This document shows, piece after piece, positions 5,844 through 13,444 of a DNA stretch of 37,166 bases (position 1 is its first letter; every line of letters begins with the position of its first letter). The notes under the pieces were generated by a model. That model saw nothing but the letters and a program-made list of their open reading frames with translations. It did not search any database and was not told the DNA's origin. This stretch comes from a virus, in the IMG/VR virus record IMGVR_UViG_3300034101_001224, positions 1 to 37,166 of that record. One strand, given 5' to 3'. The position numbers were made by a program, and so were the translations under genes.

Positions 5844-6261
5844 CTATGATGAAACCCTACCAGACCACATTAGTACCTTAATATGGGGTCTAGCCATTGG
5901 GCAAATGAAGGAGTTTGCTATAAAGTATGGAGTGGAGATTTATTATGATAATAATGATAAATCTTTATGTATCGGCGGTATTGCACTTCAGAATTTCCCC
6001 GGTGATTGTGGTGCTCTAATTCTTAATGGCGCCAACACTGCCACGCTGAAGTCACTAGCAATAGCTGAGGATTATGCCAGCCGTTCAGGCTTCAGTGTTA
6101 TAGTTGGTACAATCTGCGCGAAAGATGTCTCGTCTCAATTGGAAGTATTCAAAGCAGCAGGTTGGGAGGCTGTTAATTCATATGCCTCAAATCGTAATCC
6201 AGATAAAACCCATGTTGTTGTAGTGAAGCGCATCAAAAATTGTTTAAAGAAAGGATATTAA
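5836..6261 (+). CDS. GNAT-like acyltransferase, 141 aa (tentative)
   Basis: I chose the ATG at 5836, eight bases before the previous stop, with AAGGAG just upstream. The C-terminal half reads like a GNAT core: a helix (TLKSLAIAEDYASRSGF), a strand (SVIVGTI), a helix with AGWEAV, then NRNPDKTHVVVVKRI, matching the usual order of the second half of acetyltransferases. The classic acetyl-CoA loop (Q/RxxGxG/A) is not evident, so it may be degenerate. Sitting between an amidotransferase and an amidoligase, it could acylate the product or be a peptide-forming enzyme of the Fem/GNAT type. Confidence in fold moderate, in function low. Confidence 0.55.
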   Translation: MFNYDETLPDHISTLIWGLAIGQMKEFAIKYGVEIYYDNNDKSLCIGGIALQNFPGDCGALILNGANTATLKSLAIAEDYASRSGFSVIVGTICAKDVSSQLEVFKAAGWEAVNSYASNRNPDKTHVVVVKRIKNCLKKGY

Positions 6262-6262
6262 T

Positions 6263-7024
6263 ATGATTAAGTTTTCCATCGGGTGTGATCCCGAATTCTT
6301 TCTGACACAGAACAATAATTATAAGTCAGCGGTTGGCCTGATTGGTGGTAGTAAGTGGGCACCCAAACCAATCGACAAGGACGGTCATGCCATCCTTGAG
6401 GATAACGTAGCAGTAGAATTTAACATCGCCCCGGCCAGTACCTATGAGGCCTTCCGGGCTAGTATTCACAAGGTTCTTGACCATTGCCGGTCAATTTTAC
6501 CCGGCTATGAATTCAGCCATTCTAGTGCCATTTCTTTCCCTGAGGATGAACTAAATACACCACAAGCACAAGAGTTTGGATGTGAGCCTGATTATAATGC
6601 TTGGACTCAACGACGTAATCCGAAGCCACAAGCCAAGGATGAGAACTTACGCTCGGCAGGTGGGCATATTCATGTTGGTAATGATGTAGCTATTGAGCGC
6701 CCACTAGAGGTGATTCAGGCTATGGACTTGTTCCTTGGTGTCCCTGCTCATGTGTTGGACAATGGGGAATTACGTAAGGAACTCTATGGTAAGGCCGGAT
6801 GCTTCCGCCCGAAGCCATATGGTTGTGAGTATCGTACCTTATCCAACTTCTGGATTTGGGAAGACTCTCTTATTAAATGGGCCTATGATGGTACACAACG
6901 TGCCCTTGAATTTGTGGCACAGGGTAACAAATTGTCTGAAAAGGACGGTCATCTAATTCAGATGTGTATCAACAACAACGACCATGAGGCATACAAACAA
7001 CTGCAGGGAGTATATGCACTATGA
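6263..7024 (+). CDS. phiEco32-like COOH-NH2 ligase (amidoligase type 2), 253 aa
   Basis: Matches from memory the phage amidoligase family of the glutamine-synthetase/GCS fold. Metal/ATP-binding acidic motifs are GCDPEFF (Glu11) and EDNVAVEFN (Glu46 and Glu52). Histidines occur in RSAGGHIHVG (His135, His137), and a late GCEYRTLSNFW (Glu189, Arg191) fits the conserved E-x-R element. Such enzymes use ATP to join a carboxylate to an amine. The gene is in the middle of the overlapping block, two bases after the GNAT-like gene and overlapping the next by four. Substrate unknown. Two copies of the GGACGGTCAT decamer are inside it. Confidence 0.85.
   Translation: MIKFSIGCDPEFFLTQNNNYKSAVGLIGGSKWAPKPIDKDGHAILEDNVAVEFNIAPASTYEAFRASIHKVLDHCRSILPGYEFSHSSAISFPEDELNTPQAQEFGCEPDYNAWTQRRNPKPQAKDENLRSAGGHIHVGNDVAIERPLEVIQAMDLFLGVPAHVLDNGELRKELYGKAGCFRPKPYGCEYRTLSNFWIWEDSLIKWAYDGTQRALEFVAQGNKLSEKDGHLIQMCINNNDHEAYKQLQGVYAL
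6379..6388 (+). repeat. GGWCGGTCAT decamer, copy 6 (A form)
   Basis: Inside the first amidoligase gene, encoding KDGH. Confidence 0.7.
6943..6952 (+). repeat. GGWCGGTCAT decamer, copy 7 (A form)
   Basis: Inside the first amidoligase gene near its 3' end, again encoding KDGH. Confidence 0.7.
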
Positions 7025-7695
7025 CAGCAGCCAGAGCATGGACTAACCTTACGGATATGTTCAACCAAGATGATATTGTGGCCGAGATGACCAAGAAATA
7101 TCGTGATACATGGTTGAAACTTACCGTAAATAATAAAAGCTTTCTTGCCTACTATAAGTATTATGAGGCTGGCTATCACTACTTTAAAGATGAGCAAGGG
7201 GGTGACATCCGCCTGACAATGGATACTGATATTGATATTAATATCTTTATGCCTCGTCGTGGATTATACAATACCAAACATGGTGTTGTCTTTTTCGTTA
7301 GAAATCCCTTCCGCCAATATCGGCGCGGTATTAGTAAGGATAGTGCCTCTGCTACTCGTCTTTACTATATCCTGAATGGGCATGAGGTATATAACGAAAT
7401 GCCCCAACATATTTGGGACATTGCAAAAAAAGAACTACAAGAGCCTATGTCCTTAGACGAAGGTCTTCAAATCCTCAAAGAAAAAGGAGATGTCGCGCTA
7501 TCGCGTGAATTTGCTATCAGCTTGAATCATCTTAATGACGACCCAACTACAACTTCTCTGTTCTATGAGGATGTTTATATTGGCTCAATTAAAGATAACA
7601 AGATCAAGGTTATTACACCAATCTTGTATCAGGAAGTGATTGACAATTCCCATATTTGGGGTAAACATTACACTGTGGAGTTAGTAAATGGCTGA
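7021..7695 (+). CDS. Unknown protein in amidoligase block, 224 aa
   Basis: Overlaps the genes on both sides (ATGA with the upstream amidoligase, eight bases with the downstream one), so it is almost certainly co-translated with them. Tyr- and Asp-rich mixed alpha/beta protein with no cysteines, signal or membrane span. RNPFRQYRRG and a beta-rich C-terminus (VYIGSIKDNKIKVITP) are the only notable segments. I do not recognise the fold. Its fixed position between two amidoligases suggests a subunit, a carrier or the modified substrate. Confidence 0.7.
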   Translation: MTAARAWTNLTDMFNQDDIVAEMTKKYRDTWLKLTVNNKSFLAYYKYYEAGYHYFKDEQGGDIRLTMDTDIDINIFMPRRGLYNTKHGVVFFVRNPFRQYRRGISKDSASATRLYYILNGHEVYNEMPQHIWDIAKKELQEPMSLDEGLQILKEKGDVALSREFAISLNHLNDDPTTTSLFYEDVYIGSIKDNKIKVITPILYQEVIDNSHIWGKHYTVELVNG

Positions 7696-8788
7696 ACAAC
7701 AAGAAGTACCACAAATAATCTCAAAGATGTATGATTTCCCCGGACTTAATGTTAATCGGGAAAAACATATGGTCTATGAGAAAGGGAAAATCAACACATA
7801 CCCTATCTTACATCCAACTGCTCTTGTTGGTATCGAGATTGAGGTAGAGAATATCAGGGATATGGTTCCTGTTGATTTCTACTGGCAGTATAAAGAGGAT
7901 GGCTCTTTGCGTAATCATGGGGCTGAGTTTGCATCTATCCCGCTTCGTGGGAGGCAAGTTGAGTTTGCACTAGACTACCTGAATACACAGATGCATATGT
8001 TTAATGAGCCTGATTTCTCCAATCGTACTTCTGTACATGTGCATTTAAATGTACGTGATATGACATGGGATCAGATCAAAGTCTTTACTATTCTGTATGC
8101 TATGTATGAACGCCATTTCTTTCATCAAGCAGGTACAAAACGAGAATCTAGTATCTTCTGTGTCCCTTTGTATAAGACACATCAGTTACGTCATTTTATG
8201 GATAATCCAGATGGGTCGGCCAGCCAGTGGCACAAGTACAGTGCGGTTAACTTAGGTACAATTATAGGTAGTGAATCCTGCTCTAAATTTGGTACAATCG
8301 AATTCCGACATATGTATGGCACACTGGATACCAAGCTACTTATTAGTTGGATCAATCAAATTCTGTGTCTACGTCAGGAAATGATTAATACTACATTACC
8401 TGACTTACTGGACAAACTGAAGCGCACTAACACTACCTCTGAGTATATTGTAGATTATCGGCGTATCTTTAGGGAGTATGCTTTACCCTACTCTATTATG
8501 GAACAGGCAGACTTTGAATCATGTATCACTGCCACAAAACGGGCTGTGTTTTCTCGTGATCTTTACAAGTATAACACCTGTTTACGCCCCTCTGTGCTAT
8601 TTACCTACCAAGACCAGAAAAATACAAAACCAAAACTGGATAAGGAAAAGCTGATAACTGCATGGGAGAACGCCAAGGTCAAGGCACAACTACAACCTCA
8701 TAATGCAGGTCAATGGTTTGTTGGTAATATTGGCATGCCTAACCTCGAAGATGTACAGTTACAACCAGCAGTACCTACGGAGTTTTAA
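7688..8788 (+). CDS. Amidoligase (Amidoligase_2-like), 366 aa
   Basis: A second amidoligase of a different subfamily. The N-terminal metal motif GIEIEVEN (residues 48-55) is followed by KEDGSL...GAEFAS (70-83), TSVHVHLNV with His117 and His119, and FGTIEFRHMYGT with Glu205 and Arg207. This order (E-x-E, D-G-S-L, E-F, H-x-H, E-x-R) is that of the GCS/GS-like COOH-NH2 ligases of the putative amidoligase family. The longer C-terminal region is helical. ATP-dependent amide formation is the known chemistry of the fold; the substrates are unknown. Two different ligases in one block suggest two sequential additions. Confidence 0.85.
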   Translation: MAEQQEVPQIISKMYDFPGLNVNREKHMVYEKGKINTYPILHPTALVGIEIEVENIRDMVPVDFYWQYKEDGSLRNHGAEFASIPLRGRQVEFALDYLNTQMHMFNEPDFSNRTSVHVHLNVRDMTWDQIKVFTILYAMYERHFFHQAGTKRESSIFCVPLYKTHQLRHFMDNPDGSASQWHKYSAVNLGTIIGSESCSKFGTIEFRHMYGTLDTKLLISWINQILCLRQEMINTTLPDLLDKLKRTNTTSEYIVDYRRIFREYALPYSIMEQADFESCITATKRAVFSRDLYKYNTCLRPSVLFTYQDQKNTKPKLDKEKLITAWENAKVKAQLQPHNAGQWFVGNIGMPNLEDVQLQPAVPTEF

Positions 8789-8789
8789 T

Positions 8790-10043
8790 ATGTGTGGATT
8801 AATTGCAGCAATCTCTAAAGGTAATCAAGGTTTTGAATATAAGGCCGACCTTATCTTTACCCAAATGCTCTATGCCAATGCTCTACGGGGTATGGACAGC
8901 ACTGGCCTGTATGGTATCAATAAACATGGCAATCTTGATATGCTGAAGTCAGCGCAGCCTTCTGCTGACTTTATCCGTACCCCAGAGGCTAAGGAATTTA
9001 TTGATAAAATCTATATGAATTACCGGATTGTGGTCGGTCATAATCGTGCTGCCACAAAAGGTGCAGTCAAGGACGAAAATGCCCACCCCTTTATTGAAAA
9101 TAACATCTGCCTAGTACATAATGGTACGCTGTATAATCATAAACAGTTAAAGGATGTGGATGTAGATAGCCATGCTATTACTCATGCTCTGGCTGAGGGT
9201 AAAGCAGAGGATGTTATCCCAAGCCTTGATGGTGCTTTTGCCCTTATTTGGTATGATGCAGCAAAGAAAAAGCTGTTTATTACACGAAATAATGAACGGC
9301 CTCTTTATCTTGTGGAAACAGAGAAAACTGACTATATTGCCAGTGAAGATTCCATGCTAGAATGGCTGCTAGCCCGTAATGGCCACGCCAAGGTAACAGC
9401 TAAATACTTCAAACCACATCAGTTATACTCCTATGATCTTGATAAGCTGTCTGAAGGTTTTGATGTGGAGGAATTGCAAGAAAAAAAGCTATTACCAGTC
9501 GTGGAAAGAACAGTACCTCTACGGCTGGTGAGTCAATCACAACCACATGGCACAAAATCATCGGAGAAATGTTTCTATAAGTTCTATAAGTACGGGGACG
9601 TTATTCCGCTTGAATGGAAGAAAACACAGTATAATGGCGAACTAGTAATCATGCATGGTATTACTCTAGATAGCACAGAGACTGCATGGTCCTATGCCTG
9701 TAAGGCAAATGCCTATGATAATTACACTGGTGTTGATTCCTTCCTTGGCACAACAACAGGTGTTTCCTATAAGGATGGTAAGGCAACCCTGATTATGGGT
9801 TCCCTGAAACCGGAACAGTATCATGTATCTTGTAATGATGTCTGTGTCTCTGAGCTGGAGGTAATGAATCATAATGATGGATGTTGTGATCTATGTAATT
9901 CTATTATTGATTTTGATACTGAGCAATTCTGGGTTAGGTATAAGGGAGGACAACTGAAGACAGTGCACTGCGAATCCTGTGTAAGCAAGAATGGTAACCT
10001 GAAACATTTTCTAGAGAAAGCGAAAAATGATGCCACATTGTAA
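8790..10043 (+). CDS. Class II glutamine amidotransferase with zinc-ribbon tail, 417 aa
   Basis: Starts MCGLIAAI: Cys2 becomes the N-terminal nucleophile of the Ntn fold after Met removal, which fixes the start at 8790. Glutamine-site elements follow: RGMDSTG (33-39), GHNRAATKG (83-91), NAHPF (97-101) and HNGTLYNH (110-117). The last roughly 75 residues hold CNDVC, CCDLC and CESC pairs typical of a zinc ribbon. I see no synthetase domain, so ammonia is probably delivered to a separate partner such as the amidoligase or ATP-grasp enzyme next door. The zinc tail could bind that partner, RNA or a carrier. It overlaps the ATP-grasp gene by 17 bases and contains decamer copy 8. Confidence 0.85.
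   Translation: MCGLIAAISKGNQGFEYKADLIFTQMLYANALRGMDSTGLYGINKHGNLDMLKSAQPSADFIRTPEAKEFIDKIYMNYRIVVGHNRAATKGAVKDENAHPFIENNICLVHNGTLYNHKQLKDVDVDSHAITHALAEGKAEDVIPSLDGAFALIWYDAAKKKLFITRNNERPLYLVETEKTDYIASEDSMLEWLLARNGHAKVTAKYFKPHQLYSYDLDKLSEGFDVEELQEKKLLPVVERTVPLRLVSQSQPHGTKSSEKCFYKFYKYGDVIPLEWKKTQYNGELVIMHGITLDSTETAWSYACKANAYDNYTGVDSFLGTTTGVSYKDGKATLIMGSLKPEQYHVSCNDVCVSELEVMNHNDGCCDLCNSIIDFDTEQFWVRYKGGQLKTVHCESCVSKNGNLKHFLEKAKNDATL
9032..9041 (+). repeat. GGWCGGTCAT decamer, copy 8 (T form)
   Basis: Inside the class II amidotransferase gene; it encodes the VGH of the conserved GHNR motif. Confidence 0.7.
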
Positions 10044-10800
10044 TCGTGTAGTGATTATCCCCTACCTGCTTGGTTCTAACTCCGCCAAGGGGCTGCAAAC
10101 AGCCTTGCAGGGGCTACTTAATGTCCCTGTACTACGCGTATCCAAGTATAGCAAGAAGTATCAACCCCGATATACTGACTATGTAATTAACTGGGGATGC
10201 TCGAATCCTTGGGACTTTATCACCTTGGACAAGAAGGACGGTCATAAACAGGCCGTCAATAAGCTTCAATTCTTTCAAACGGCGCAGGGTAAAGTCAATA
10301 TCCCAGAGTGGACAACAAGCCAACAACAAGCACAGGCGTGGAGTGCTGCCGGTAAGACAGTGATTGGCCGCAAAATCCTTAACGGGAACTCTGGTAAGGG
10401 TATTGTTGTCTACGAACCAAACACTACTGTGGGGGAGTGCCCACTCTATACTCTGTATAAAAAGAAGAGACATGAGTTCCGTGTGCATGTTTTCAAAGGT
10501 AATGTGATTGATGTAGCCCAAAAGAAAAAGAAGAAAGGGTATGAGAATGTCGATAGCAAAATTAGAAACCACAAAACAGGATGGGTATTCTGCCGAGAAA
10601 ATATTATTGAGCCGGCGGGACTTCGTACTCAGGCTATTCAAGCCTTGGCTGCTTGTGGCCTTCCTTTTGGCGCTGTTGATATAATCTGGAATGAGGCAGA
10701 AGACAAGTGTTATGTGCTAGAGATTAATACTGCTCCGGGTATTGAAGGGAGCACTCTCCAGTATTATACCAATGCTTTTTTTAAGGATATTACAAAATGA
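10027..10800 (+). CDS. ATP-grasp ligase (RimK/glutathione-synthetase-like), 257 aa
   Basis: ATP-grasp features in order: Lys116 followed by the phosphate loop NGNSGKGIV (119-127); HEFRVHVFKG (149-158) with the E-x-R element; a lysine cluster in AQKKKKKG; GAVDIIWNE with Asp218; and LEINTAPG with Glu232 and Asn234 as magnesium ligands. The family activates a carboxylate as acylphosphate and joins it to an amine or thiol, often adding amino acids to peptides. A compact single-chain form. The start overlaps the amidotransferase by 17 bases; an adjacent ATG at 10030 is equally possible. It contains decamer copy 9. Confidence 0.85.
   Translation: MMPHCNRVVIIPYLLGSNSAKGLQTALQGLLNVPVLRVSKYSKKYQPRYTDYVINWGCSNPWDFITLDKKDGHKQAVNKLQFFQTAQGKVNIPEWTTSQQQAQAWSAAGKTVIGRKILNGNSGKGIVVYEPNTTVGECPLYTLYKKKRHEFRVHVFKGNVIDVAQKKKKKGYENVDSKIRNHKTGWVFCRENIIEPAGLRTQAIQALAACGLPFGAVDIIWNEAEDKCYVLEINTAPGIEGSTLQYYTNAFFKDITK
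10236..10245 (+). repeat. GGWCGGTCAT decamer, copy 9 (A form)
   Basis: Inside the ATP-grasp gene, encoding KDGH. Confidence 0.7.
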
Positions 10801-11534
10801 AATTTGAAGTAACAGAATACAATAAGGGTATTGGTGTAGAATCGCAAGACCTTGAGGTACAGTTTGCCTTTGCTGTTAAAGGGAAAGACGATACATACAC
10901 CAATATCTGTGACTTTAGCATCTGTCGTGATTTCCTTGGGGATGTTGTCGTAGCTAATGTTACAGGAAAATCATGTAGTATCTATGGGTTTTCTTATAAT
11001 CCAAAGAAACAGAAGAAGATGGACATGGCGCATACCTACCTAGCCTTGCGTAGTACCCCAGAGGTTCTACAGAGTTTCAAGGAAAACCTTAACCGTTTTA
11101 GGTCATGGTTAGGTAATATGATTGGTCATCATAATTACTTTAATATCATCGAAGTTGACACATCTGACGTTATTGTGGTACAATGTAATCCTTGGTGGCA
11201 AACAACAACTGTAGGTATTTCTTATCTATCCTATCTTTTCAAGTGTCTTTGCTGGAAACTACCAGAAGATAAAGCAAAGTTGTTTGATGCTATTCTGGCC
11301 CTTGAGAGTAAAGAAACCCCATGTAAAGAGGCTAGATATATCCGTAATTTAACCAAGGAAGCGCAGTACCTACTACAGAATCTGGAAAAACTCTCATATG
11401 CCCACACAACACCACATGGTTATCCAGAACTAGAACAGCACATTAGTAAAGTACATAATAACTCAGGTTTTAACTTTACCATTCAATGGAAACGTGATAC
11501 ACTTGCTGGTAAATTTATAGCGGAGATGGTATAA
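10797..11534 (+). CDS. Unknown protein of amidoligase block, 245 aa
   Basis: Overlaps the ATP-grasp gene (ATGA) and the next gene by one base. Soluble, with a beta-rich N-terminal half (LEVQFAFAVKGKDDTYTNIC) and a helical C-terminal half. Six cysteines are scattered without a zinc pattern. Family not recognised. The tight coupling points to a role in the same pathway. CCTTAACCGTTTTAGG at 11087-11102 resembles the early hairpin core but is within coding sequence and less symmetric. Confidence 0.65.
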   Translation: MKFEVTEYNKGIGVESQDLEVQFAFAVKGKDDTYTNICDFSICRDFLGDVVVANVTGKSCSIYGFSYNPKKQKKMDMAHTYLALRSTPEVLQSFKENLNRFRSWLGNMIGHHNYFNIIEVDTSDVIVVQCNPWWQTTTVGISYLSYLFKCLCWKLPEDKAKLFDAILALESKETPCKEARYIRNLTKEAQYLLQNLEKLSYAHTTPHGYPELEQHISKVHNNSGFNFTIQWKRDTLAGKFIAEMV

Positions 11535-11863
11535 TGGACTACCTTGATGTCACTGATATAGATAGTTGGTGTGCTGGTAAAAATGTATCAGGCCTAACTG
11601 CTGATGTACTTAATAAGTATAGTAAATCATATATAATCTCTAAAGTGCTTGAGGAAGGGGGGTCGGTCATCCTTGTGACTGTTAATGAGACAGAAACGGA
11701 AGTTATGGAGAAATTAAAAGAGTGGGGATTCACCAAAGGTAAATGGTTTAGGAATTGGGGGCATTCTGGCCGACGGACCTGTATATATACCTATCAAATC
11801 TCCAAGGAAGATTGGCTAGATGCAGGTAATACTATAGGTTCTTTTGATAATTGGGAATGGTGA
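11534..11863 (+). CDS. Hypothetical protein, possibly GNAT C-half-like, 109 aa
   Basis: Last gene of the overlapping block. Strand (SVILVTVNE), helix (VMEKLKEWGF), then GRRTCIYTYQI resembles the closing strand-helix-strand of acetyltransferase folds and loosely parallels the end of the protein at 5836-6261. It is too short for a complete GNAT. It ends in a Trp-rich acidic tail (GSFDNWEW). Decamer copy 10 lies in a different reading phase here. Function unassigned. Confidence 0.55.
   Translation: MDYLDVTDIDSWCAGKNVSGLTADVLNKYSKSYIISKVLEEGGSVILVTVNETETEVMEKLKEWGFTKGKWFRNWGHSGRRTCIYTYQISKEDWLDAGNTIGSFDNWEW
11661..11670 (+). repeat. GGWCGGTCAT decamer, copy 10 (T form)
   Basis: Inside the 109-aa gene but read as GGG-TCG-GTC-ATC (GSVI), a different phase from copies 3, 4 and 6-9. 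This argues that the DNA, not the peptide, is conserved. Confidence 0.75.
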
Positions 11864-11867
11864 TATA

Positions 11868-11996
11868 ATGAAAGAATTGATTGAACGACTGCGCTTGATT
11901 GATGGCGTGTGTAACGAAGCCGCCGACGCACTGGAGCAGCAAGCACCGGGCAGCTCTCGAAAGCCGCAGATTGTGGGTTCGCCCTCGATCTTATGA
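11868..11996 (+). CDS. Small Ead/Ea22-like fragment, 42 aa
   Basis: ATG at 11868, stop at 11994-11996. The start MKELIERLRLIDGVCNEAAD resembles the opening helix of Ead/Ea22-type accessory proteins in lambdoid phages. First gene of a GC-richer cassette (11868-13074). It overlaps the next start by four bases. No classical ribosome binding site is visible. Confidence 0.5.
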   Translation: MKELIERLRLIDGVCNEAADALEQQAPGSSRKPQIVGSPSIL

Positions 11997-12088
11997 GTAG
12001 CGCCAGAACACTTCTGGAGCAACTGAAACGATCACAAAACTCTGCGGCTTCTGGCCGCTCGCACCCGCTTTTGCATTGGGAAAACTAG
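11993..12088 (+). CDS. Very small ORF, 31 aa
   Basis: ATG overlaps the previous stop (ATGA); stop TAG at 12086-12088. Ser/Leu/His-rich with no recognisable motif. Supported only by its overlap and its position in the cassette; it may be the decayed end of a longer Ea22-like gene. Confidence 0.3.
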   Translation: MSSARTLLEQLKRSQNSAASGRSHPLLHWEN

Positions 12089-12089
12089 A

Positions 12090-12266
12090 ATGAAAGCCAC
12101 AAGAGAGCAACTCGATAGGCAACGCCACAACAGCCGCCATAACCGTGTCGTCTGTAAATGTGGTCGAGGTTACGGGAGTGAATACGACGGGCTTTGTATC
12201 CACTGCCGAGCAAGGCATAGAACTGGGTGGGAACAACAACGCATGGATGAAGGGAGGCTGAAATGA
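12090..12266 (+). CDS. Small zinc-ribbon-like protein, 58 aa
   Basis: ATG at 12090, stop TGA at 12264-12266. Basic N-terminus rich in Arg/Asn/His, then four cysteines in CKCGRGYGSEYDGLCIHC, a compact CxC...CxxC metal-site pattern. The start MKATREQ is the same as that of the next gene. Probably a small nucleic-acid-binding accessory protein. It overlaps the next start by four bases. Confidence 0.55.
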   Translation: MKATREQLDRQRHNSRHNRVVCKCGRGYGSEYDGLCIHCRARHRTGWEQQRMDEGRLK

Positions 12267-12463
12267 AAGCGACTCGTGAGCAGGTCTTGGCGATGGCGAG
12301 GAAGGCTGGGTTCCTCAAGCGTGAGATTGAACTACAGCGAGCAAGTATTGACTATTTGGTGGAGCTGGCACAGCAATTCGCGCTGGATCAGTTGAGGGCG
12401 AACGCAAAGACCTATAACGATTGCGACACAACATACTTCGAGCTACCGGAGACACTGGAATGA
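12263..12463 (+). CDS. Accessory phage protein, 66 aa
   Basis: ATG overlaps the previous stop and has GGGAGG ten bases upstream. MKATREQVLAMARKAGF and the following helix with LVELAQQFALDQLRANA match a pattern common in accessory genes of proteobacterial siphophages and prophages (a short N-terminal helix, then a hydrophobic LxELAxxxA helix). Function unknown. Part of the GC-rich cassette. Confidence 0.6.
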   Translation: MKATREQVLAMARKAGFLKREIELQRASIDYLVELAQQFALDQLRANAKTYNDCDTTYFELPETLE

Positions 12464-13074
12464 CCAAGCTAACCGATGGGAAAATCGAAGCAGAGTTGCA
12501 GTCAGTACAAGAGCCTGTGGCGAAAAAACTTATCGGATGGAGAACAGAAAATTTCCTATGGGAAACGAGCGATGCTGATAAGGCAATGAATTGGGAACCG
12601 AACATAGGGGTTCTACCAATCTTTGAAGGTGATCCAAACACCAGCCTCGTAGCTGCGCCCATCGTGCAGCCTGCCAGTGTCTGCGGCGAACCTGAAACGT
12701 CGGGCGTTCATCGTACTGATGGGCCTTGTTATCAGCCTGTGCAAGAGCCTGTAGGAATTGTGTATGCAATTGTGTATGCATCAGAGGAAAAAAGCCCCGG
12801 TCACGGACGGCATTTTTCATGGCTTACTAATCCGGCAGATATACCGCCTAACACCAAGCTCTACACCGCACCAGCAGCAGCCCTTCGCGCCGAACTCTCA
12901 GCCCTGAAAGCCGGGGATGTGGTGATGGTGCCGAGGGAGCCGACCGAGGAAATGCTACACAAGGCATTCGTGGCGTGTGTCGGAATTGGTTTTTCGGTGC
13001 CGACGCTAGTGCGTGAAGAGACTTACCGCGCAATGATCGCCGCAGCGCCCGGAGTACAAGGAGGTAACAAATGA
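12460..13074 (+). CDS. Mosaic accessory protein, 204 aa
   Basis: I chose the ATG at 12460 because it overlaps the previous stop (ATGA); an in-frame TTG at 12421 would lie inside that gene. The N-terminal two thirds resemble the variable part of Ea22-like proteins with a KLYTAPAAA junction. The C-terminus VVMVPREPTEEMLHKAF...YRAMIAAAP is a motif I know from many phage and prophage accessory proteins. The composition is clearly GC-richer than that of the surrounding genes, which fits acquisition from another phage type. Confidence 0.6.
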   Translation: MTKLTDGKIEAELQSVQEPVAKKLIGWRTENFLWETSDADKAMNWEPNIGVLPIFEGDPNTSLVAAPIVQPASVCGEPETSGVHRTDGPCYQPVQEPVGIVYAIVYASEEKSPGHGRHFSWLTNPADIPPNTKLYTAPAAALRAELSALKAGDVVMVPREPTEEMLHKAFVACVGIGFSVPTLVREETYRAMIAAAPGVQGGNK

Positions 13075-13262
13075 GTAAGATAGTTATTAGTCCAGAATCT
13101 TTAAACCTATCACAAACTATTTTTAGATATATGGAGGGTGATGATGAAATCAAGGACTTTCTTATATATGATACACTACCACAAGCTAAAAAAGCACTTC
13201 AAAAAATCTTTGAAGAAAAGTTGGAAGAAATCCAACATCTTAAATTACGGGACTTAACATGA
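13071..13262 (+). CDS. Hypothetical protein, 63 aa
   Basis: ATG overlaps the previous stop (ATGA) and has GGAGG seven bases upstream. AT-rich composition returns here, marking the end of the cassette. Acidic then Lys-rich helical protein (LPQAKKALQKIFEEKLEEIQ), probably a coiled helix. Family not recognised. Confidence 0.6.
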   Translation: MSKIVISPESLNLSQTIFRYMEGDDEIKDFLIYDTLPQAKKALQKIFEEKLEEIQHLKLRDLT

Positions 13263-13444
13263 CTAAACTATATGAAGTACCCAATAAAACATGGGTAGAA
13301 TCACTGGCTACTGGGCATAGATTTTTCTTTGACCATATTGACGGTATGTATTCTTATTGTAAAGAAGTAGGTGGTGGTATCAGTCATTACATAGCATGGA
13401 TGGAAGTCAAGATTAGTGAGGATCAAAATGTCGGGAAGGTGTAA
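13259..13444 (+). CDS. Hypothetical protein, 61 aa
   Basis: Overlaps the previous stop by four bases. Contains aromatic- and Gly-rich segments (GHRFFFDHIDGMYSYCKE) and no recognised domain. Translationally coupled to both neighbours; the next start is 17 bases before its end. Confidence 0.55.
   Translation: MTKLYEVPNKTWVESLATGHRFFFDHIDGMYSYCKEVGGGISHYIAWMEVKISEDQNVGKV

Noticed and set aside
10132-10641. 169-codon minus-strand frame opposite the ATP-grasp gene
   Set aside because: Antisense to a gene with all ATP-grasp motifs. No ribosome binding site or recognisable domain.
11087-11102. CCTTAACCGTTTTAGG inside the 245-aa gene
   Set aside because: Arms pair poorly, it is within coding sequence, and it is not near a gene start.
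12315-13153. Several minus-strand frames of 96-115 codons in the GC-rich cassette
   Set aside because: Long antisense frames are expected where GC is higher. The plus-strand genes overlap in ATGA fashion and carry recognisable phage motifs.
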